A stretch of DNA of 64,000 bases from Mycolicibacterium chitae (GTDB taxonomy: Bacteria > Actinomycetota > Actinomycetes > Mycobacteriales > Mycobacteriaceae): assembly GCF_900637205.1 (NCBI RefSeq), contig NZ_LR134355.1:3472001-3536000 (forward strand), given 5' to 3'. Position 1 is the first letter of the stretch. Every line of letters starts with the position of its first letter. A model generated the notes under the pieces. It saw nothing but the letters and a program-made list of their open reading frames with translations. It was not told where the DNA came from and ran no database searches. A program made the position numbers and the translations under genes. Below are positions 51,629-59,708 of the stretch, one piece after another.

Positions 51629-52363
51629 CTATGCGCAGGCGTATCCGCCGTCGACGGTGTACTCCGCCCCGGTGCAGAAGCTGGCCTGATCGGACGCCAG
51701 GAACGCGATCATGGCCGCGATTTCCTCCGGATTGCCCAAGCGGGGCTGCGGCAGCGCGGCGGTCATCATGTCGAGGGCCTCGCGCGGGAAGCCCGTAAAG
51801 ATGGGCGTCTCGACGATGCCCGGGTGCACGGAGTTCACCCGGATGGAGTACGGCGCCAGATCCAGTGCCGCACTGCGACTCAGGCCGCGCACGGCCCACT
51901 TCGAGGCCGAGTAGGCGATGGCGTCCTTCACGCCGACCAGGCCGGCCGACGAGGACACGTTGACGATCGATCCGCCACCGGCGGACTTCATCGACTCGAC
52001 GACGGCCTTCATGCCGAGGAACGCACCGAGCGCATTGATCTCGAAGGTCTTCTGGAACTCCGCCTCGCCGATGGCTTCCAGGCCACCGGGGGTGAAGATG
52101 CCGGCGTTGTTGACCAACACCGACAGCGAACCGGATTGTGCGGTGATCCGGGTGACCGCCGCTTCCCAGGACTCCGCGCTGGTCACGTCGAGTTGGATGG
52201 CTTCGGCGCCGGAGCCCAGTGCCGTCGCCACGGCTTTTGCCCCTTCCTCGTTGATGTCGCCGAGGTACACCTTGGCGCCGGCGGCCACGAGCGCGCGGGC
52301 GGTCGCTTCCCCGATCCCGCTGGCCGCCCCGGTCACCAGGGCGACCTTGCTGTTCTCTGTCAT
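51629..52363 (-). CDS. SDR family hydroxysteroid-dehydrogenase-like oxidoreductase
   Basis: A 244-residue classical SDR close to the 3-alpha(20-beta)-hydroxysteroid dehydrogenase/glucose dehydrogenase group. It has VTGAASGIGEATARALVAAGAKVYLGD, NNAGIFTPGG, SIVNVSSSAG, YSASKWAVRGLSRSAALDLAPYSIRVNSVHPG and the terminal CTGAEYTVDGGYACA. All catalytic residues (N, S, Y, K) are present. AAGGGA precedes the ATG at 52363. The aspartate after the glycine motif (YLGD) favours NAD over NADP. Confidence 0.9.
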   Translation of the reverse strand: MTENSKVALVTGAASGIGEATARALVAAGAKVYLGDINEEGAKAVATALGSGAEAIQLDVTSAESWEAAVTRITAQSGSLSVLVNNAGIFTPGGLEAIGEAEFQKTFEINALGAFLGMKAVVESMKSAGGGSIVNVSSSAGLVGVKDAIAYSASKWAVRGLSRSAALDLAPYSIRVNSVHPGIVETPIFTGFPREALDMMTAALPQPRLGNPEEIAAMIAFLASDQASFCTGAEYTVDGGYACA

Positions 52364-52391
52364 TGCTGTAATCCCTTCTGCGTTGCGCTGT

Positions 52392-52796
52392 TTAGAGGTG
52401 ACCTTCGAAGGCCGCGAGGACCGGGCGGGGATCCATGAACTCCAGGTGCTCGACGAGCTTTCCGTCGCGGAACCGGAGCTTGATGACGTAGCGGTTCTCG
52501 TACGGGGCACCCCAGACCGTCTTCGCCTTCGAATTGGTGGTGGCGAACACCACCTCCGGATCGTCGGCGGAGGCATGGATGTCGGTGTCCGCGAACTCGA
52601 AGGACTCCCAGGCCTGCCAGAGCTGACCCACCCGGGCCCGGTTGGGTTCCAGGCCCAGGGTGGGTGTTTCGGGTTCACCGGGCATCAGCGGCACGTGCAT
52701 GCTGAAGTCCGGATCGACGAACCCGTCCCACTCCGCGACCGCGCCGCGGGCCAGGATGTCGAACCACTTACCTGCGGCCTCGCTGCTGTTACTCAT
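52392..52796 (-). CDS. NTF2-like (SnoaL/ketosteroid isomerase-type) protein
   Basis: A 134-residue single-domain protein of the NTF2-like fold. It starts with an amphipathic helix (AAGKWFDILARGAVAEWDGFVDPDFSMHVP) and ends with strands YVIKLRFRDGKLVEHLEFMDPRPVLAAF. Members include ketosteroid isomerase, SnoaL and limonene epoxide hydrolase. It lies 28 bp upstream of the SDR gene in a likely operon with the KstD-like gene, so a role in isomerising or hydrating a cyclic ketone is plausible but unproven. Confidence 0.78.
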   Translation of the reverse strand: MSNSSEAAGKWFDILARGAVAEWDGFVDPDFSMHVPLMPGEPETPTLGLEPNRARVGQLWQAWESFEFADTDIHASADDPEVVFATTNSKAKTVWGAPYENRYVIKLRFRDGKLVEHLEFMDPRPVLAAFEGHL

Positions 52797-52865
52797 GTCG
52801 TCGATTACCTTTCGTTCGTATCTTCAAGTGCGATGTCGGCGATGTGGGTCTCCCTCGGAGGCCGG

Positions 52866-53429
52866 TCAGCTGTAGCAGGGGCCACCGCCCGGCGGACTGC
52901 ACGACGCGGGTCCGAGTTCGATCCAGCTCAGGTCCATCCACGGCGGGGACAGCCAGGTTCGGGTCGGCTCGATGAGGAACCGCAGCGGACCCCGTTCGCA
53001 GTAGATCCGCCCGTCGGGCGTCGCCGCGCATGTCGTGCCCTCGTGGGTGACCTTGGTCCGCGGTTCGAGCACCCGCTGTGCCCGGGCCGGAGGGAACCGG
53101 ACCGCCATCGACCAGTCGTAGTGCACCGCCCGGTCGCCGTCGACCCAGCCGATGTGACTGGTCCCCGCCGGCGCCCCGGGAATCGTTCCGGCGCAGCCGA
53201 AGCTGCCCAGGCCCCAGATCCCGCAGTTCTGTCCCGTCGGGGCGATGAACCACACCCCGCCGGGCTCCACGAAGCTGCCGGCGTCGGCCTGTTCGTAGTA
53301 GCGGATGTCCGGGAACGGATCCGGGGCGGCCTCGGCGGCGCCGGGGTCGGCGTGCCCGGGCGCCGCACCGGCGAACGCCATCACCGTCGCGAGCACGCCC
53401 AACGCGATGCTGTGCAATCGAACTCTCAT
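52866..53429 (-). CDS. secreted protein of unknown function
   Basis: A 187-residue exported protein. The signal peptide is MRVRLHSIALGVLATVMAFAGAAPGHA (cleavage near residue 27). The mature part has six cysteines, including CGIWGLGSFGC and a terminal CSPPGGGPCYS, which suggests disulfide bonds. GGAAGGAAG lies before the ATG at 53429. Similar secreted proteins of this kind occur in mycobacteria, but I cannot name a function. It is last in the chain of Mce-associated secreted genes. Confidence 0.7.
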   Translation of the reverse strand: MRVRLHSIALGVLATVMAFAGAAPGHADPGAAEAAPDPFPDIRYYEQADAGSFVEPGGVWFIAPTGQNCGIWGLGSFGCAGTIPGAPAGTSHIGWVDGDRAVHYDWSMAVRFPPARAQRVLEPRTKVTHEGTTCAATPDGRIYCERGPLRFLIEPTRTWLSPPWMDLSWIELGPASCSPPGGGPCYS

Positions 53430-53474
53430 GCTTCCTTCCGGCCGTCCTTCTGCTCGGCGACTCACGTTGTGGGC

Positions 53475-53882
53475 CTAGGTGATCCGGTTCGTGATGCCGT
53501 AGCAGGCGGCGTTGCCCAGATCCAGGGTGTTCTGGCACAGGACCTCGCCTCGATAGATGATGCGCACGGTCACCCATCGGCCCGGCGACGCCTTTTCCCG
53601 CCAGTGCGCACGCACCTGACTGCCATGCGGCGGGGCGTCGCGGACCGCGCGCACGTTCGCGTCGATGCGCCAGGGCAGCGGTGCGTGCACCGCCCACAGT
53701 CGCCCGGTGGCGTCCTGGTATTCGATGTTGGCGGTGTCGATGTGGTCCGAGACCACCTCGTAGGTGACGAGTTCGTCGGCCCAGGCCACCGCCGGATTGG
53801 CGAGCACGGCGCCCAGCGTCGCGGTGCTCAGGATGCCCGCCAGCGCGCGCCAGGCCCGGGGTGTGAACTTCGATGTGGTCAT
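53475..53882 (-). CDS. MmpS-like exported protein
   Basis: A 135-residue protein with an N-terminal hydrophobic signal or anchor (about residues 13-33, WRALAGILSTATLGAVLANPAVAWA). Its domain resembles the periplasmic part of MmpS proteins: VTYEVVSDHIDTANIEYQDATGRLWAVHAPLPWRI, then VTVRIIYRGEVLCQNTLDLGNAACYG. MmpS proteins assist MmpL lipid exporters, and no mmpL gene is adjacent. The gene overlaps the preceding one by 4 bp (ATGA). The assignment rests on pattern resemblance. Confidence 0.62.
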   Translation of the reverse strand: MTTSKFTPRAWRALAGILSTATLGAVLANPAVAWADELVTYEVVSDHIDTANIEYQDATGRLWAVHAPLPWRIDANVRAVRDAPPHGSQVRAHWREKASPGRWVTVRIIYRGEVLCQNTLDLGNAACYGITNRIT

Positions 53883-54355
53883 GGGCCCACCAGGATCGCG
53901 GTCACGATCACGAAGCCCGTATCTTCCTCGAAGCGCAGGCTGGTGCCGATGTCGGCGTAGGAGCAGTTGGGGATCTCCTTATAGCCCTGCAACAGCAGCG
54001 CTTTGATGGCGTCGGGGGCGTTGCGACCCGCGCCCAGCAGCGTTATCGCGTTGTCGGTCTCGATGCCCAGGTCCCGCAACAACGCGGTCGGCTTCGGGTC
54101 GTCGGCCGGGACGTTCCCGGAGCTGTGGTCGAGATAGCTGGCGGTGGAGCGATTCACGATATCCGCGGCCTGCTCGACCGTCGCATTGTGTTGCAGCGCC
54201 CCGCAGGAGGAGGCGCCCCGCGCCGTCGCCACCGCCTGTTCGACCTCGGACCCGGGATCGGCGCCGGCGGTCGGGGCCGCCATCCCGGCCGCCACGATCG
54301 GTCCGCCGATGATCAGGGCCAGCGCCCCGCGCCATCGCTGATTACCGCTACTCAT
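53879..54355 (-). CDS. secreted protein of the mce cluster, unknown
   Basis: A 158-residue exported protein. The signal peptide is RWRGALALIIGGPIVAAGMAAPTAGA (cleavage near residue 32). The mature part begins with a helix, SEVEQAVATARGASSCGALQHNATVEQAADIVNRSTASYL, and ends PNCSYADIGTSLRFEEDTGFVIVTAILVGP. Two cysteines may pair. The CGALQHN...A..VNRS pattern recalls CAP/SCP-like secreted proteins of mycobacteria, but only weakly. It overlaps the MmpS-like gene by 4 bp, indicating coupled translation. Confidence 0.68.
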   Translation of the reverse strand: MSSGNQRWRGALALIIGGPIVAAGMAAPTAGADPGSEVEQAVATARGASSCGALQHNATVEQAADIVNRSTASYLDHSSGNVPADDPKPTALLRDLGIETDNAITLLGAGRNAPDAIKALLLQGYKEIPNCSYADIGTSLRFEEDTGFVIVTAILVGP

Positions 54356-54379
54356 CTCCGATATCCCTTCCTCGACTCA

Positions 54380-54985
54380 TCAGCGGCACACATGGGAGCG
54401 GTTGATCTTGCTTCCCCACCGCATCATGTGGTGATACGACGGGCCGGTGAACCAGGTCGGCTGGCGGCCCTTGATCCCGTTGGAGACGTTGGACATCTGC
54501 TGCCACAGGCCGTAGAAGGCATCGCCCTGATACAGCGGGAAATACATGTCGCCGGCATGGTTGTGGCTTTGGGTCAGCATGTGTACGCGCGGGGTCAGGA
54601 ACTGCAGGGACTGATCAATGTTCCCGACGACGATGGCGGTCTGCTCGGGAACACCCGGGCCGTCGAAGTTGCCGTTGTTGCGGATGATCGCGTTGTTCAG
54701 GCCGGCGATCTGCCGCTTGATGGTGGCGTACTGGGCGTTGTACCACTGACACATCTCCCGCTCCGCGTTGATCTCCGCCGCGGTGACATCACCGCGCGTC
54801 TGATCGAACGGGAAGGGCCACATGGGCTCCCAATCGCTGGGCACCGGAACCACGACCGGCAGCGGCTGCGGAAAGTCGTGGGTGATCGGTTCGACGTCCC
54901 GGCCGGGAAGCGCGGCGACGGTCGAACTGAAGGTCAGCGCCGCCCCGAGCGTCATCACCACGGCCGCGATCACTCGTGTCCACAC
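54380..54985 (-). CDS. secreted protein of the mce cluster, unknown
   Basis: A 201-residue exported protein. The signal is VWTRVIAAVVMTLGAALTFSSTVAA. The mature part contains FPQPLPVVVPVPSDWEPMWPFPFDQTRGDVTAAEINAEREMCQWYNAQYATIKRQI, and the end is rich in histidine, asparagine and tryptophan. The GTG at 54985 lies 4 bp after the upstream stop with AGG upstream; longer starts at 55009 or 55024 would overlap that gene. No family is recognised. Its position directly after an Mce-associated gene suggests an envelope role in the transport system. Confidence 0.65.
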   Translation of the reverse strand: MWTRVIAAVVMTLGAALTFSSTVAALPGRDVEPITHDFPQPLPVVVPVPSDWEPMWPFPFDQTRGDVTAAEINAEREMCQWYNAQYATIKRQIAGLNNAIIRNNGNFDGPGVPEQTAIVVGNIDQSLQFLTPRVHMLTQSHNHAGDMYFPLYQGDAFYGLWQQMSNVSNGIKGRQPTWFTGPSYHHMMRWGSKINRSHVCR

Positions 54986-54989
54986 GGCG

Positions 54990-55640
54990 CTACCTGCCCA
55001 GGGCCGCATCGACACCGCCGACATCGGTGATCTGCCAATTGTTCCGGCTGTCCAACGTGATGCTGTAGGTCGCCGTGGACTGCAGCCCCTCCGGCGCCTG
55101 CATCGTCTTGGTCAGCACACTGACGAACGCGTCGACGATGTAGATCCCGCCGCTGATCGAGCGCACCTTCGCGGTCAGCGGTTGCGCCGTCGATTGCCAC
55201 TGCAGCGGCGCCAGCACCTGCTCCATGGAGTCGGCGGCCTTGGTCAGCTTGTCCTTCAACTCCGGTGAAGTGCCGCCGACGAGGTTGGCTTTCCACCCAC
55301 CGAAGTCCTGATAGTTCATCTCGGCGGCGTTGACCGCGTACTCGATGGCGGCGGTCTCGGCGCGCTCGACGTTGCTCGCCTCGACGGCACTCGCGTCGAG
55401 CTGAGCCTTGGCGTCGAGGTAGAGCCAGCCCAGTGCGGCCACCGCGATGATCAGCACGCCCATCGCCACGGCTATGACCAAGCCGCGCAGCGACATCGAG
55501 ATCTGCCGGGACTTCTTGTCCGCAGCGGTGTCGGGCTGCCGGTCCTCGCCCACCGGCGTTGCGGTCTCGTCGATCCCGGACTCGTCGTCCACGGTGGATT
55601 CCGCTTCCTCGGTCCGGACATCGGTGTCGATTACTGCCAT
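54990..55640 (-). CDS. Mce-associated membrane protein
   Basis: A 216-residue single-pass membrane protein of the Mas/Mam type that accompanies mce operons. The first 45 residues are acidic and cytoplasmic, followed by a helix (LRGLVIAVAMGVLIIAVAALGWLYL), and an NTF2-like extracytoplasmic domain with AAIEYAVNAAEMNYQDFGGWKANLVGGTSPELKDKLTKAA and STATYSITLDSRNNWQITDVGG. In M. tuberculosis such proteins stabilise Mce complexes (OrfX/Mam1A class). It lies 39 bp after mceF. Confidence 0.85.
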   Translation of the reverse strand: MAVIDTDVRTEEAESTVDDESGIDETATPVGEDRQPDTAADKKSRQISMSLRGLVIAVAMGVLIIAVAALGWLYLDAKAQLDASAVEASNVERAETAAIEYAVNAAEMNYQDFGGWKANLVGGTSPELKDKLTKAADSMEQVLAPLQWQSTAQPLTAKVRSISGGIYIVDAFVSVLTKTMQAPEGLQSTATYSITLDSRNNWQITDVGGVDAALGR

Positions 55641-55679
55641 GAGGATTCCTCTTTCGGGTTGAGCAAAGACGGGGCCGAC

Positions 55680-56636
55680 CTAACGATCGGGAATTGCGAC
55701 ATGAAGTCTGATGGCCCCCTCTTCCGGAGTTCCCGCGAGCGCATTGGAAAGGATCTGCGCGGTATCGAAATTCATCAGCGCCCCGCCGATGCCGCTGAAC
55801 TGCGGCAGCAGGGCCTCCGAGATGACCTTGAGGTCCCCGCCGCGGTCGTCGAGGAGCTTCTGGATGCGATCCAGGAACTTCTGGAACAGCTGCATGTTCT
55901 CGGGGTTGTTCCAGGCGACGGTGTGCATCATCCCGTGCCACACCCGGTTGATGTTGACCCCGGCCTCACGCACCGGTGCGCCGGCCTCGGCGAGCTTGGG
56001 CCCCACCCAATGGGCGTTCTGCAGCAGCGTCTGGAAGTTCTCCAGTACCTCCGCGCCGTCGCCGTCCAATCCGGTCACCATGTTGCGCGCCAGGCGACTT
56101 GCCCTGACCAGGTTCGGCAGGACCACCTGGGGATCCGGCAGTGCCGCGTCGGTCTCGTTCAGGATCCGCTTGAGTTGCTCGGGGTCCATCTGGTCGAGGA
56201 CCCGGACCACGCTGGTCGCCAACTGAGAGATCGACGGCGGGACCGTGATCGACTCGGTCGCGATGTGCTGCCCCTCGGTGAAGAACGGCCCCTGGGTGGT
56301 CCGCGGCTTGAAGCCGATGAACGCCTCCCCGAGCGCCGACAGGTTCTCCAGCCGAATCTCGCTGTCGACCGGGATCTCGTGGCCGGCCTCGAGATAGAAG
56401 TCCACCGAGGCAGCGTCCATCTCCGCCGAGACCGCCGTGACCTTACCGACGACGGCCCCGCGCAGCAGCACACTGGAGCCGACAACCAGGCCCTTGACAT
56501 CCGGGACGGCCATGGACAGGTTGGTCCGATCCTCGGGCGGATTCAGCCGCAGCCCGAAGGAGCCGATATAGGCCGCCGCGACGGCGATGATGACGGCGAA
56601 GGCGCCGAACGACAGGACGTTCTTGACGGTCCTCAT
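55680..56636 (-). CDS. mceF: Mce family protein MceF
   Basis: A 318-residue Mce-family protein, sixth in the operon. It has an N-terminal membrane segment (VLSFGAFAVIIAVAAAYIGSFG), then the MlaD/MCE domain at about residues 40-115 (VKGLVVGSSVLLRGAVVGKVTAV), and a long helical region that forms the tunnel needle in Mce complexes. The start overlaps the mceE stop by 4 bp (ATGA). It lacks the long proline-rich tail of some MceF proteins. The role is as a subunit of the hexameric shuttle carrying lipids across the periplasm to the YrbE permease. Confidence 0.88.
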   Translation of the reverse strand: MRTVKNVLSFGAFAVIIAVAAAYIGSFGLRLNPPEDRTNLSMAVPDVKGLVVGSSVLLRGAVVGKVTAVSAEMDAASVDFYLEAGHEIPVDSEIRLENLSALGEAFIGFKPRTTQGPFFTEGQHIATESITVPPSISQLATSVVRVLDQMDPEQLKRILNETDAALPDPQVVLPNLVRASRLARNMVTGLDGDGAEVLENFQTLLQNAHWVGPKLAEAGAPVREAGVNINRVWHGMMHTVAWNNPENMQLFQKFLDRIQKLLDDRGGDLKVISEALLPQFSGIGGALMNFDTAQILSNALAGTPEEGAIRLHVAIPDR

Positions 56637-57631
56637 GGCATTGCCCCCAGCATCCGCAGGACGTCCTCCACGTTGTCGATCATCTCGTTGCCGTCCGGTC
56701 CCGTGATCGAGGTGATGTTGATCGCCGGATACTTGTCGGCCGGCATGTAGGACTCGGTGAACAGCGTGCGCCACGCCGCCGCTTCGTCCTCGACGTTCCA
56801 CTTCGTCTGCTGCACCGCACCCAGTGCATCGGCCATCGAATTCAGCAGGGGCACCAGCCAGTAGCCACCGCTGTAGATGCTGCCGATCGACGGCAGCACG
56901 GTGCCGATGTAGTCGGCCACCTGGGTGGCCCGGTCGAAGCCGAGCATGCCGGCCGGGGTGAACCAGTGGGCGTATACCGGGAGGTGTCGGCGCATCACCT
57001 CGGCGGTTCCCGAGACACCTTGCAGCCATTGATCAACGGTCTCGATGTCGGATGCCAGATCCGACAGGTCGACCGCGACCCGACTCACCAACGCCCGCAA
57101 CTCCTGACGGTCGGTCGGGGTGACGTTGTTGACCTTGATGATGCTGTCCTGCATCCGTTGCACCGATCCGCTGCCGACGAAGTTCGCCAGGTTGGCGATG
57201 GTGTCTTCCAGCTGAGGAGGTGATGTGGTCTGCGCCAACGGAATCCGGCCATCCGGCACCAACGCCGGGCCCTGCTCTTCCAGCGAGGGGCGCTCCAGGG
57301 CCAGGTAGATGTCGCCGAGGACCGTGGACTGTTCCAACGTGGCTCGGGCGTCGGACGGGATGGCCACGCCGGGCTCGATCTGCGCGGAGACCTCCACGCG
57401 GTCGCCCTGCAGGTCAACCGAGGTCACCATTCCCACCGTCGTCCCACCCTGGACCACCTTGGCGCGTTCGGGCAGGTTCAGGATGTTCTCGAACTCGATG
57501 ACGATGGGGTATCCCCCGCCGCCCTGTGCACCCGGCTGCGGCAACGAGTTCACCGTCAGCGACGCGCAGGAGGTGACCACCATGGCCGTGGTGGCGCCGA
57601 CGATCACCGCGGCTATCCGACGTTTCATCAT
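56633..57631 (-). CDS. mceE: Mce family lipoprotein MceE
   Basis: A 332-residue Mce lipoprotein (LprK/LprN class). The signal ends in the lipobox VTSC at about residues 19-22. The MCE domain follows at about 43-120 (VIEFENILNLPERAKVVQGGTTVGMVTSVDLQGDRVEV), then a helical region with VDQWLQGVSGTAEVMRRHLPVYAHWFTPAGMLGFDRATQ. It overlaps mceD by 4 bp at its start and mceF by 4 bp at its end. The lipid anchor would hold the complex in the membrane. Confidence 0.88.
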   Translation of the reverse strand: MMKRRIAAVIVGATTAMVVTSCASLTVNSLPQPGAQGGGGYPIVIEFENILNLPERAKVVQGGTTVGMVTSVDLQGDRVEVSAQIEPGVAIPSDARATLEQSTVLGDIYLALERPSLEEQGPALVPDGRIPLAQTTSPPQLEDTIANLANFVGSGSVQRMQDSIIKVNNVTPTDRQELRALVSRVAVDLSDLASDIETVDQWLQGVSGTAEVMRRHLPVYAHWFTPAGMLGFDRATQVADYIGTVLPSIGSIYSGGYWLVPLLNSMADALGAVQQTKWNVEDEAAAWRTLFTESYMPADKYPAINITSITGPDGNEMIDNVEDVLRMLGAMP

Positions 57632-58746
57632 GAGCGGCTCGCTTGCTGTAGCACGTACTGGAGAAGCGCGACGTCGACGGCGTACGGCGTGCCGTGCACG
57701 TCGGCGCAGCTGCCCGGCATCGACGAGTTCATGAAGCCGCACAGGGCCAGTCCATCCGGGGCCCGGACGCGGAACATCGGCGGCCGGTAGGCGATGTTGA
57801 ACATGTTGAACTGCCGGTGGTTGTAGCTGTGGGCCACGGAGTCGATCCACCAGGGAACGCCGTTGAACAGGCCGGCCAGCGCATTCGCGTGCGGAGTGAC
57901 CTTGCGCACCGCCGCGCTCACCGAGTCCAGCGTGATCTGGGTTTCGTCGCCCAGTCGGGTCTCCAGCACGGCCACCGATTCCAGCAGCGGCCCCAGCGTG
58001 CCCAACTCCACGTCGGCGCCGGCCAGGCGAGCGGTGCCGTCGAGGGCGACGACGAGATCGCCGGCGGTCGCCGGCAGGTCGACGATGATCTCCTTCAACG
58101 GTTCCCGGCTGTCGACCAGGACGGTGGTCAGATCCCCCAGGTTGTCGGTGATCGTGCCCAGATCGCTGATGGCCTGGTCCGGGCTGTCGAGCAGCGCGGA
58201 GGTCGCGCTGACCAGCTGCCCGCCGCGGACACCGTTGTTGTGCGTCAACCGGTCCAGACCGCCGACGGTGTCGGCGATGTTGGTCGAACCGCTGTCGTTG
58301 ATCGCGTTCAACATCGTGTCCGCCGACCCGATGACCTCCGACAAGGTCTTCGGGGAGAACGACCGTTCCGGGGCGATGCAGCTCCCCGGATCCAGTTGTG
58401 GCCCCTCGGCATAGTTGCCGACCAACTCCAGGGACCGGTCGGCCAGGATCGACGGCGACCGGACGACCGCCTTGACGTCGGCGGGCAACGTCCGCTGCTC
58501 GGTGACGGAGAATCCGACCCGGACATGAGCCGGTCCAGCGTCGATGGAGGTTACGGTGCCGATCGGGTATCCCATCTGGGTCACCGGGTTTCCGACGTAC
58601 AGGCCGACCGTGTCGGGCAACAGCGTGCAGTAGTCGGCACTTTCGCTGCGCGGGCTCGCACACGCGGTGCTGCCGGCTGCGAGGGCGACGGCGGTCAGCG
58701 TCGCTGCGGCGGTACGTGTCGCGCGCGGTGTCAGGTTGATGGGCAT
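57628..58746 (-). CDS. mceD: Mce family protein MceD with lipoprotein-like signal
   Basis: A 372-residue Mce protein in the mceD position. Its N-terminus LTAVALAAGSTACASPRSE ends in a cysteine near residue 30 and resembles a lipoprotein signal, unusual for MceD. The MCE domain lies at about residues 38-115 (GLYVGNPVTQMGYPIGTVTSIDAGPAHVRVGFSV). A long helical part follows, then a cysteine-bearing end, LCGFMNSSMPGSCADVHGTPYAVD. The ATG shares one base with the mceC stop (TGATG). Confidence 0.86.
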   Translation of the reverse strand: MPINLTPRATRTAAATLTAVALAAGSTACASPRSESADYCTLLPDTVGLYVGNPVTQMGYPIGTVTSIDAGPAHVRVGFSVTEQRTLPADVKAVVRSPSILADRSLELVGNYAEGPQLDPGSCIAPERSFSPKTLSEVIGSADTMLNAINDSGSTNIADTVGGLDRLTHNNGVRGGQLVSATSALLDSPDQAISDLGTITDNLGDLTTVLVDSREPLKEIIVDLPATAGDLVVALDGTARLAGADVELGTLGPLLESVAVLETRLGDETQITLDSVSAAVRKVTPHANALAGLFNGVPWWIDSVAHSYNHRQFNMFNIAYRPPMFRVRAPDGLALCGFMNSSMPGSCADVHGTPYAVDVALLQYVLQQASRS

Positions 58747-59708
58747 CAGCAGGGGCTCTCCGGTAGCGGGATACAGAGATCGGTGGCCAGCAGTTCGGGA
58801 CGCGCGTTCTGGGCATCGAGCACCCGCTCGATCTTGTCCCGCACTCGGCGCAACCGCGGAACGATCCGGCTGTTGTTGTCGACCCAACGGCGCACCCGGT
58901 CCTGCCACTCCCGCACCTTGAGGATGAAGTCCTCGCGGTGGTTCACCCAGAACTTGCCGTAGGGCACCAGGAAGGCATCGGAGATGTCGCCCATCCCCTT
59001 GAGCGCACCGGCAAACCCCTTGCCGTACAACACCAGTGTCTGCTCGAGGATCGAGAGCTTGGCGACGAGTTCGCTGAGCTTGCCGCCGTAGTTGCTCAGG
59101 CTCTCGATGTATTCGTCGGACAGGTTGAGGATCTGGGTGATCTGTCCGCGTTGGCTGTCGATCGTCGCGGTCAGCGAGTTGCCCGCGTCGATCACCGCGC
59201 TCAGCGCATCGACGTTGGTGCCGTCGAGGCCGGCCTGCAGTTCGTCCAGCGATTCCCGGATCGGCCTGGTGTCCACCTCTTCGGTGACCTTCGTGGAGTC
59301 GGCCAGGGTGTCCATCAGGCTGTAGGGCATGGTGGTGCGCTCGCGCGCGATGGGCTGCTCGCCCAGCGGTTTGTCGCCCAGGGAGACCAGGTTGACGTAG
59401 TAGCCGCCGACGATGGTGAGCATCCGCACCTCGATCTGCGACTGATCGCCGACGAAGGCGCTCCCGTCGACCTTGGCGCGCACCTTGACCTGATCCTGTT
59501 CCAGCGTCAGGTCTTTCACCTTGCCCACCGTCATCCCGGCGATGCGCACGTCGTCGCCGGGTTGCACCGCCGCGACGTCGTTGGTGTAGAACGTGACGGT
59601 CTTCTGGCCGGGTGGATTGACGTAGACGGCGGCGGCGGTCACCGCGAGCACCGTCACCAGGACCAGGGCGCTCACCCCCCAGAACATCGGGCTCTTGAAC
59701 TTGCTCAC
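58746..59708 (-). CDS. mceC: Mce family protein MceC
   Basis: A 320-residue Mce protein. It has an N-terminal membrane segment (FWGVSALVLVTVLAVTAAAVYV), then the MCE domain at about residues 35-115 (VTFYTNDVAAVQPGDDVRIAGMTVGKVKDLTL), a helical stretch with SLDELQAGLDGTNVDALSAVIDAGNSLTATIDSQRGQITQIL, and a C-terminal cysteine pair. The GTG at 59708 overlaps the mceB stop in GTGA, which fixes the start over the longer open frame. Confidence 0.87.
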   Translation of the reverse strand: MSKFKSPMFWGVSALVLVTVLAVTAAAVYVNPPGQKTVTFYTNDVAAVQPGDDVRIAGMTVGKVKDLTLEQDQVKVRAKVDGSAFVGDQSQIEVRMLTIVGGYYVNLVSLGDKPLGEQPIARERTTMPYSLMDTLADSTKVTEEVDTRPIRESLDELQAGLDGTNVDALSAVIDAGNSLTATIDSQRGQITQILNLSDEYIESLSNYGGKLSELVAKLSILEQTLVLYGKGFAGALKGMGDISDAFLVPYGKFWVNHREDFILKVREWQDRVRRWVDNNSRIVPRLRRVRDKIERVLDAQNARPELLATDLCIPLPESPC

